Source: Spirochaetaceae bacterium
Lineage (GTDB): Bacteria; Spirochaetota; Spirochaetia; Treponematales; Breznakiellaceae
NCBI GenBank assembly: GCA_031284085.1
Contig: JAITAM010000079.1
Span: 1-10,958, forward strand
DNA: 10,958 nucleotides
Reading direction: 5' to 3'
This document shows, one piece after another, positions 6,570-10,958 of this stretch (its first letter is position 1; the number at the start of each line of letters is the position of its first letter). The notes beneath the pieces were generated by a model. The model saw only the letters and a program-made list of their open reading frames with translations, ran no database searches and was not told the origin of the DNA. Both the position numbers and the translations under genes were made by a program.

Positions 6570-8288
6570 TTATAGGCGGCTTGTCGCCTCACGGAGCTCC
6601 TGCACAGCTTCATCTAAACCGATAAGGCGGCTTTCCTTTTCATCCCTGCGCTTCATCTCAAACAAAGGCAGATTTTTGTCGCCGACAATTATCCTGAAAG
6701 GGATGCCGATAAGGTCTGCATCATTGAATTTAACCCCCGGCCGTTCGCTTCTATCGTCAAGCAAGACTTCTATACCGTGCTTTTCTAAAGCGAGAGTCAG
6801 CTCGTCGGCGGCATTCTTCACAGCCCCGTCGTACTTTATCGGGACGATGGCGGCGTGGTAGGGGGCAACGGACAAAGGCCAGATAATGCCGGCTTCATCG
6901 TGGTGTTCTTCAATAATTGAGGCTAGAGTCCGGTCAAGCCCTATACCATAAGAACCCATTATTGGTGTATGCGCTTGTCCCTCTTCATCAAGGCAGCTTA
7001 TCTGCATTGACTTTGTATACTTATACCCAAGCTTGAAAATATGGCCTAGTTCATTGCCTTTCTTTTCGTACAATTCGCCGCCGCACAAAGGGCAGTGATC
7101 CCCTGCTTTGACGGTACGAAGATCGGCAATCTGCCATGCAGTCCAATCACGGCCGTATACGACATGGCGAAAGTGCAGGTCCTTCTCAAGGGCCCCGGTA
7201 ACAAGATCGCACGTGTCGGCGACAGAATTATCAGCAATAACCACAAGGCCGCTAAGTCCAACAGGGCCGACAAAACCAACCGGAGAACCCGTAAGACGCA
7301 GCACATCGGCATCATCCGCCAGCATTACTTCTTGCGCCTTGAGGAAGGCGGCGAGCTTAGTTTCATTAACAGACAAATCGCCTCGGATGCACACGGCAAA
7401 AAATTCTTTAGCATCCGCAAGCTCTGCATTGACCGCCCGATATATGAGTGTTTTAATAAAGTTCTTCGCACCGATGCCAAGGAAAGCGCACAGCTCATCT
7501 ATAGTCTTTACATTGGGCGTCCGCACCGGTTCCAATGCCGGCACGGGAGAAAATTTCACAATCGGTTCAGGCGTGCAAGCGGCTTTTTCTACATTTGCAG
7601 CGTAATTGCAGGCACGGCACAAAAGCAGCGTATTATCGCCTATGGTGCTTTCCACCATAAACTCCTCGCTGCCGCTTCCGCCCATGATACCGGAATCGGC
7701 GCGCACCGGAATAACACTCAAGCCGCACCGGGAAAAAATACGGCGGTAGGCTTTTCCCATAGCTTGGTAGGTTTCGTCGAGGCTTGCATCATCGCTATGA
7801 AATGAGTAAGCATCTTTCATTGTAAATTCCCGGCTGCGCATAAAGCCATAGCGCGGGCGTATTTCATCTCGATACTTTGTATTGATCTGGTACAGCACAA
7901 GTGGAAGCTGGCGGTAACTAGACAATTCATCGCGGACAAGAGCTGAGAACGCCTCTTCTGCAGTAGGAGAAACGACCAAATCAATACCAAGCCTGTTTTT
8001 TACCCGAAGCAGTTCCTCTCCTATGCTATCCCACCGACCGGATTCTTTCCACAATTCGCCGGGGATTACTACAGGCGCCTTTATTTCCAAAGTACCGATA
8101 GCGTTCATTTCTTCACGGATAATGGCCTCAACTTTGCGAAAAGAGCGCAGCCCCAAAGGCAGATAAGCAAAAAGACCGTTTGCAAGCTTGCGTATCATAC
8201 CAGCACGAAACATAAGCCTGTGGCTTGGAACTAGAGCATCAGCAGGAACTTCTCGAAGCGTCCGGATAAATAACTGGCTAAACTTCAT
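6570..8288 (-). CDS. proS: Prolyl-tRNA synthetase, bacterial type with editing domain
   Basis: This class II enzyme charges tRNA-Pro with proline. It is 572 aa, the same length as the E. coli enzyme. Class II motif 1 lies around residues 50-75. SPTAEE (107-112) stands where many bacterial enzymes have GPTHEE. Motif 2 is YRDEIRPRYGFMRSREFTMKDA (139-160 in two parts), and motif 3 has GSYGIGLDR (445-453). The inserted YbaK-like editing domain spans about 225-400, with Lys279 at the position I recall for the E. coli editing-site lysine. The anticodon-binding domain is about 475-565. Two CxxC pairs (224/227 and 399/402) bracket the editing insert and could bind one zinc. The ATG at 8286-8288 is fixed by the conserved N-terminus (PADA, then MFRAGMIRKLANGL). 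No Shine-Dalgarno precedes it; a TATACT lies 7 nt upstream. The gene stops 151 nt before atpB. Confidence 0.98.
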   Translation of the reverse strand: MKFSQLFIRTLREVPADALVPSHRLMFRAGMIRKLANGLFAYLPLGLRSFRKVEAIIREEMNAIGTLEIKAPVVIPGELWKESGRWDSIGEELLRVKNRLGIDLVVSPTAEEAFSALVRDELSSYRQLPLVLYQINTKYRDEIRPRYGFMRSREFTMKDAYSFHSDDASLDETYQAMGKAYRRIFSRCGLSVIPVRADSGIMGGSGSEEFMVESTIGDNTLLLCRACNYAANVEKAACTPEPIVKFSPVPALEPVRTPNVKTIDELCAFLGIGAKNFIKTLIYRAVNAELADAKEFFAVCIRGDLSVNETKLAAFLKAQEVMLADDADVLRLTGSPVGFVGPVGLSGLVVIADNSVADTCDLVTGALEKDLHFRHVVYGRDWTAWQIADLRTVKAGDHCPLCGGELYEKKGNELGHIFKLGYKYTKSMQISCLDEEGQAHTPIMGSYGIGLDRTLASIIEEHHDEAGIIWPLSVAPYHAAIVPIKYDGAVKNAADELTLALEKHGIEVLLDDRSERPGVKFNDADLIGIPFRIIVGDKNLPLFEMKRRDEKESRLIGLDEAVQELREATSRL

Positions 8289-8295
8289 AGAACAT

Positions 8296-8301
8296 AGTAT
8301 A
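8296..8301 (-). promoter_or_regulatory. Probable -10 element of proS, placing the transcript start at or next to the ATG
   Basis: TATACT on the minus strand (five of six consensus bases) ends 7 nt before the proS start codon. Because transcripts start about 7 nt after the -10 hexamer, the mRNA would begin at or beside the ATG. No clear -35 is seen at 16-18 bp spacing. The absence of any Shine-Dalgarno agrees with a leaderless message. Confidence 0.45.
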
Positions 8302-8375
8302 CAAAGGGAAGAGCTTAGTGCCTAGAGGGTGAGGTTTCTTTTTCTATCAGTCTTTCCTTTTTTTCCATTTTAGGC

Positions 8376-8381
8376 TACAGT
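8376..8381 (+). promoter_or_regulatory. Possible -10 element of the phosphoribosyltransferase gene
   Basis: TACAGT (four of six consensus bases) ends 6 nt before the ATG at 8388, and no Shine-Dalgarno is present in the T-rich leader. It mirrors the arrangement of the divergent proS gene but is the weaker of the two matches, and no -35 could be assigned. Confidence 0.25.
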
Positions 8382-8387
8382 GCTTCA

Positions 8388-9005
8388 ATGAACAAAGAAT
8401 TTCTTTCCTACGATACCGTGCGCAATAATGCACTCAGACTGGCACATCGTATCTATCATTCCGGTTTTATTCCTGATGTGATTTATGTATCACTGCGTGG
8501 AGGCGCTTATTTAGGTAATGTGATCAGCGAATATTTTAAGATTGTCCGTACCGGTAATAGACCTGTTTATTATGCTGCTGTGGTTGCCCGTTCTTATACC
8601 AATGTCCTCACCTCAGAAAAGATAAAAGTCGAAGGATGGACCTATCAGCCTGATTATTTAAGAGTAGGCGATAAGGTGCTTCTCATAGACGATATTTTTG
8701 ATTCGGGGCGCACCATCAATTTTCTCGCAAATATTATTCTTGAAAAAGGTTTGCCGCGGCACGATCTAAAAATCGCCGTCCATGATTACAAATATTTTTA
8801 TGACAAGCCGGAGCAGCTGCCTATTCAGCCGGATTTTTGGTGCCGCAAACACGAACTGTCTATTCATGATGAGAGCATCTGGATACATTACCTAAGCCAT
8901 GAACTCATTGGATTGAGCGCAGAAGAACTTGAAGAACAGTACTATAAACAAGACCCGCAGCTAAAAGATATTTTAAGCATAGTCGATGCCGAACAGCCTT
9001 CGTAA
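8388..9005 (+). CDS. PRPP-dependent phosphoribosyltransferase (type I fold), probably purine salvage
   Basis: This 205-aa cytoplasmic protein carries the type I phosphoribosyltransferase signature VLLIDDIFDSGRT (97-109), in which the two acidic residues and the DSGRT loop bind the ribose-phosphate and pyrophosphate of PRPP. VSLRGGAYLGNVISEYF (34-50) matches the pyrophosphate-loop and helix region of xanthine/hypoxanthine-type enzymes. The extended C-terminal part (WCRKHELSIHDESIWIHYL, 151-169) has aromatic residues where purine-specific members close the base pocket. Transfer of phosphoribose to hypoxanthine, guanine or xanthine is the likely reaction, but the base is not certain. The start is the only Met near the family N-terminus; there is no Shine-Dalgarno. 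It diverges from proS across 99 bp and ends in a strong terminator, so it appears to be a single-gene transcript. Confidence 0.85.
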   Translation: MNKEFLSYDTVRNNALRLAHRIYHSGFIPDVIYVSLRGGAYLGNVISEYFKIVRTGNRPVYYAAVVARSYTNVLTSEKIKVEGWTYQPDYLRVGDKVLLIDDIFDSGRTINFLANIILEKGLPRHDLKIAVHDYKYFYDKPEQLPIQPDFWCRKHELSIHDESIWIHYLSHELIGLSAEELEEQYYKQDPQLKDILSIVDAEQPS

Positions 9006-9007
9006 AA

Positions 9008-9044
9008 CAAAGAGCCTTTGAGTTAAAAACCCAAAGGCTCTTTG
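9008..9044. terminator. Bidirectional rho-independent terminator
   Basis: CAAAGAGCCTTTG (9008-9020) pairs perfectly over 13 bp with CAAAGGCTCTTTG (9032-9044) around an 11-nt loop. It lies between the convergent phosphoribosyltransferase and SDR genes. The minus-strand reading continues as TTTTACG and has the better T-tract; the plus-strand reading relies on the TTT in the stem followed by GCCGTT. Confidence 0.88.
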
Positions 9045-9084
9045 CCGTTAAGACCCCTTTCTTTACCGGTCCCAGTATCTTACC

Positions 9085-10101
9085 TCACCATCGCAAGGAG
9101 TACAACGCTTTTTCTCGAATGGCAATAAGACGATCAGACCATGTGTCGAACTCTTCATCGCTAATCTGACATTCACTATGTGCAAGCACATAATTAATCG
9201 TCTCCTGTATACCCTGATCAAAACGGACTTTTGCGGTGAAATAAGGAACAAGCGATTTAAGTTTGGTGGTGTCAAAAACCACAGAATTTGCCTTGTCGCC
9301 GGTTAACCCTCCGGTAAAATTATACGGACCGCACAAGCTCAAAAATTCACTGGATATATGCACTGCTTTCAGCTCAACATTCAAAGCGGTGGCTATGGCA
9401 TAGTATATCTGATTCCATGTGAGCGTCTCGTCTGATGTGATCTGAACCGTTTCACCAATCGCATGAATGTTCCCCATAAGCCCAATAAAAGCGCTGGCAA
9501 AGTCGCTGTTATGGGTCATGGTCCATAAACTCGTGCCGTCCCCGTGGATAATAACCGGCTTCCCTTCCAGCATACGTTTAACCACTTGCCAGCTTCCATT
9601 TTTGCCGTGCACACCAAGCGGCACACTGCGCTCATCGTAAGTATGGCTTGGGCGCACAATGGTAATGGGAAAGTCGTGCTGCCTGTATACTTTTAACAAA
9701 AACTCTTCGCAGGCAATTTTATTTCGTGCATACTCCCAATAAGGATTTGAGAGCGTCGTCGATTCCGTAACTCGGTAATTAGAAAGCGGCTTTTGATATG
9801 CGGACGCAGAGCTGATAAAAATATACTGGCGGGTCTTGTTCTGAAAGAGCCTCCAATCCCGTTCAACCTGTTCGGGGGTAAATGCAATAAAATCCGCCAC
9901 CACATCGAAGTTCATGCCGGCGACTTTGTCTGCCATATCTTGCTCATTGTTAATATCGCAGCGTATCTCTTCAACTTTGCCGGATAGTTCGGTATTACGG
10001 TTGCCTCGATTGAGTAAATAAAGTTCACAACCGATCTTTACTAGTTTTCGTGAAATTGCGGCGCTAATCGTGCCGGTGCCGCCTATAAAGAGTGCTTTCA
10101 T
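9085..10101 (-). CDS. NAD-dependent epimerase/dehydratase-like extended SDR
   Basis: This 338-aa Rossmann-fold protein has the nucleotide-binding loop GGTGTIS at 7-13 (Ser where GGTGFIG is usual), LLNRG after the second strand (29-33; Arg32 could favour NADP), CDI near 48-50, the strand YIFISSASAYQ (93-103) and the catalytic pair in YARNK (Tyr124, Lys128). VRPSHTYDERSVP (149-161) and the C-terminal region fit the extended or atypical SDR group that includes sugar-nucleotide epimerases and CSP41-like proteins. The substrate is unknown. GGAGG (10112-10116) lies 10 nt before ATG, and the ATG overlaps the TGA of the bacteriohemerythrin gene (ATGA, 10098-10101), so translation is probably coupled. 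The gene ends about 40 nt before the shared terminator. Confidence 0.88.
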   Translation of the reverse strand: MKALFIGGTGTISAAISRKLVKIGCELYLLNRGNRNTELSGKVEEIRCDINNEQDMADKVAGMNFDVVADFIAFTPEQVERDWRLFQNKTRQYIFISSASAYQKPLSNYRVTESTTLSNPYWEYARNKIACEEFLLKVYRQHDFPITIVRPSHTYDERSVPLGVHGKNGSWQVVKRMLEGKPVIIHGDGTSLWTMTHNSDFASAFIGLMGNIHAIGETVQITSDETLTWNQIYYAIATALNVELKAVHISSEFLSLCGPYNFTGGLTGDKANSVVFDTTKLKSLVPYFTAKVRFDQGIQETINYVLAHSECQISDEEFDTWSDRLIAIREKALYSLRW

Positions 10102-10523
10102 TTAACGAGCGCCTCCGGGTCCTGTGATTTAATGTGGGCTACAAGTTTGAAATCCTGAATTTTAATATGGTTGACAAGCCAATCACCAATACTGCTTTGC
10201 ACTTTTTCAGCCAGTTCGTCGGTTATTCCCCGGTTGATTAGCTCCACTATCATATCACGCACGGTTTTCTTGAAAGCTTGGTGGTACTGTTTATGGTTCT
10301 CAATATCAGGATAGTTATATTTTTTTTGTAATCTCTCCTCGTCAAAAAAATGCTTGATAGTATAATCATTCAGGAAATCAAGCGTGTTTTTAACCTCGTC
10401 TTTTCCGGCATTTTGGTAAATTGCTTGTAAAAGAGCATTGATAGCCTCCATCAACTGCTTGTGCTGGCTATCAATCAACGGATGTCCGGTTTCCCAGGTA
10501 CGATCCCAATTAAATTCCTTCAT
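10098..10523 (-). CDS. Bacteriohemerythrin (non-heme di-iron O2-binding protein)
   Basis: This 141-aa single-domain hemerythrin reversibly binds O2 at a di-iron site. All expected ligands can be placed: His21, His58 and Glu62 (KHFFDEE), His77 and His81 (HKQYH), His119 and Asp124 (HIKIQD). The length and start (MKEFNWDRTWETGHPLIDSQH region) fit stand-alone bacteriohemerythrins; there is no signal peptide or fused chemotaxis domain, so it is a cytoplasmic carrier or O2 buffer. GGAGG (10529-10533) lies 5 nt before ATG. It is the first gene of a two-gene unit with the SDR and follows a good promoter. In an anaerobic or microaerophilic spirochaete, O2 scavenging or sensing is the likely role (inference). 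Confidence 0.95.
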   Translation of the reverse strand: MKEFNWDRTWETGHPLIDSQHKQLMEAINALLQAIYQNAGKDEVKNTLDFLNDYTIKHFFDEERLQKKYNYPDIENHKQYHQAFKKTVRDMIVELINRGITDELAEKVQSSIGDWLVNHIKIQDFKLVAHIKSQDPEALVK

Positions 10524-10603
10524 TGTATCCTCCGTATTTGTTCTGGACGCCCTTCAGAGCGCCTAAGTCCCGCTAAAACTGGCTTTGTTATTTGATTTAG
10601 CCA

Positions 10604-10632
10604 ACTATACACCAACGTATAAGTTTTGTCTA
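10604..10632 (-). promoter_or_regulatory. Predicted sigma70-type promoter of the bacteriohemerythrin-SDR unit
   Basis: On the minus strand TAGACA (10632 to 10627) and TATAGT (10609 to 10604) each match five of six consensus bases and are 17 bp apart. Transcription would begin near 10597, giving a leader of about 75 nt before the ATG. I see no clear operator palindrome in it. Confidence 0.65.
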
Positions 10633-10668
10633 TCAATTTTCTTCTTGGTATGCTAGTCGGCGGCTACA

Positions 10669-10763
10669 GAGGTCTCAGCCGCAGGCTGTTTCAACCCGCC
10701 AGCGGGCTTCAAAGGTTCTTGTATCGGGAACAGTGTACGGCTTTTTGCCTGATAGGAGCGGGA
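10669..10763 (-). repeat. Interspersed repeat module, inverted copy at the right end
   Basis: Read on the minus strand the order is TCCCGCTCCTATCAGGC, AAAAAGCCGTACACT, GTTCCCGATACAAGAACC, TTTGAA, an 18-bp insert (10690-10707), ACAGCCTGCGG and CTGAGACCTC. It combines the opening and hairpin insert of the copy at 681-761 with the middle block of the copy at 421-500. Its insert holds CCCGC-TG-GCGGG where the other has CACGC-TG-GCGTG. It lies upstream of the bacteriohemerythrin promoter, as the left repeats lie upstream of fusA. A further GCGGCT/AGCCGC inverted pair (10660-10682) caps its end. Bases 10764-10819 to its right hold nothing I can name. Confidence 0.9.
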
Positions 10764-10819
10764 TAGAGGACACAAGCCAGCGGGACGTTCCACCAAGTTA
10801 AAAAACCTAAACCCCATAA

Positions 10820-10958
10820 AACTGTCAATCACACCTAGCAAAGGAAAAAGAAGGGGATAGAAGAGATGAAAGAGGTTTAGAAGGGAAAGAAGAGGGAGAT
10901 GAAATAATTAAATATGATAAAGATGAGAATCCTATATATAAAGAAGGAAGAAGAAAAA
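10820..10958 (+). other. Purine-rich open frame running off the window, possible gene fragment
   Basis: A frame opens after TAA (10817-10819) and stays open to the end, without an ATG, GTG or TTG start. It reads charged residues and then DEIIKYDKDENPIYKEG, which recalls the YD(E/K)NGNLIYKEG-type repeats of YwqK/MORN-like proteins. From about 10838 the plus strand is strongly purine-rich and more AT-rich than the rest of the window. Another frame with ATG at 10914 also remains open (MIKMRILYIKKEEE). It may be a broken gene fragment, or only a biased purine tract. Confidence 0.25.

Noticed and set aside
7095..7805. 236-codon plus-strand frame inside proS
   Set aside because: It is antisense to the ProRS editing-domain region, which is clearly conserved. 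The frame is a by-product of codon use.

Overview
The window looks like a chromosomal segment of a Treponema-type spirochaete. The clues are an EF-G of the spirochaetal/mitochondrial-EFG1-like type, an archaeal/vacuolar-type ATPase B subunit, a bacterial-type ProRS, moderate GC by eye, and a dense interspersed repeat family outside the genes. An oral Treponema (T. vincentii/T. medium-like) is a guess from recollection, not from any search. No rRNA, tRNA, CRISPR array, transposase or phage gene is visible.

Layout. Bases 1-770 are repeats with no convincing gene: a 21-bp tandem array (100-288), at least five copies of a roughly 75-bp mosaic module in both orientations, and short arrays carrying the palindrome AGGTCAGACCT. 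A sigma70-like promoter (780-808) then leads into a plus-strand cluster: fusA (851-2914), a RecA/KaiC-like P-loop protein (2961-3656) and a single-pass membrane protein (3660-4181), closed by a clear terminator (4185-4219). On the minus strand follow a flavin reductase-like protein (4243-4770), a lone V-type ATPase B subunit gene (5000-6418) and proS (6570-8288). A phosphoribosyltransferase gene (8388-9005, plus) diverges from proS across 99 bp. Both of these genes lack a Shine-Dalgarno and have a -10-like hexamer 6-7 nt before the start codon. A two-way terminator (9008-9044) separates the phosphoribosyltransferase from a minus-strand pair with a 4-nt overlap: bacteriohemerythrin (10098-10523) and an NAD-dependent epimerase/dehydratase-like SDR (9085-10101), driven by a good promoter at 10604-10632.

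Bases 10524-10958 hold that promoter, an inverted copy of the left-end repeat module (10669-10763), about 60 bases in which I see nothing, and a purine-rich, AT-richer tail with an open frame running off the window.

How the genes fit together. Translation (EF-G, ProRS), nucleotide salvage (phosphoribosyltransferase), ion or proton transport (V-ATPase B) and oxygen/flavin redox handling (bacteriohemerythrin, flavin reductase) are all housekeeping or stress functions of an anaerobe. The least ordinary parts are the repeat family, whose copies show a compensatory hairpin change and face each other across about 10 kb; the ATPase/membrane-protein pair behind EF-G; the orphan atpB with a terminator-like hairpin at its start; and the apparently leaderless divergent proS/phosphoribosyltransferase pair. 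I do not see an obvious new defence or mobile system.
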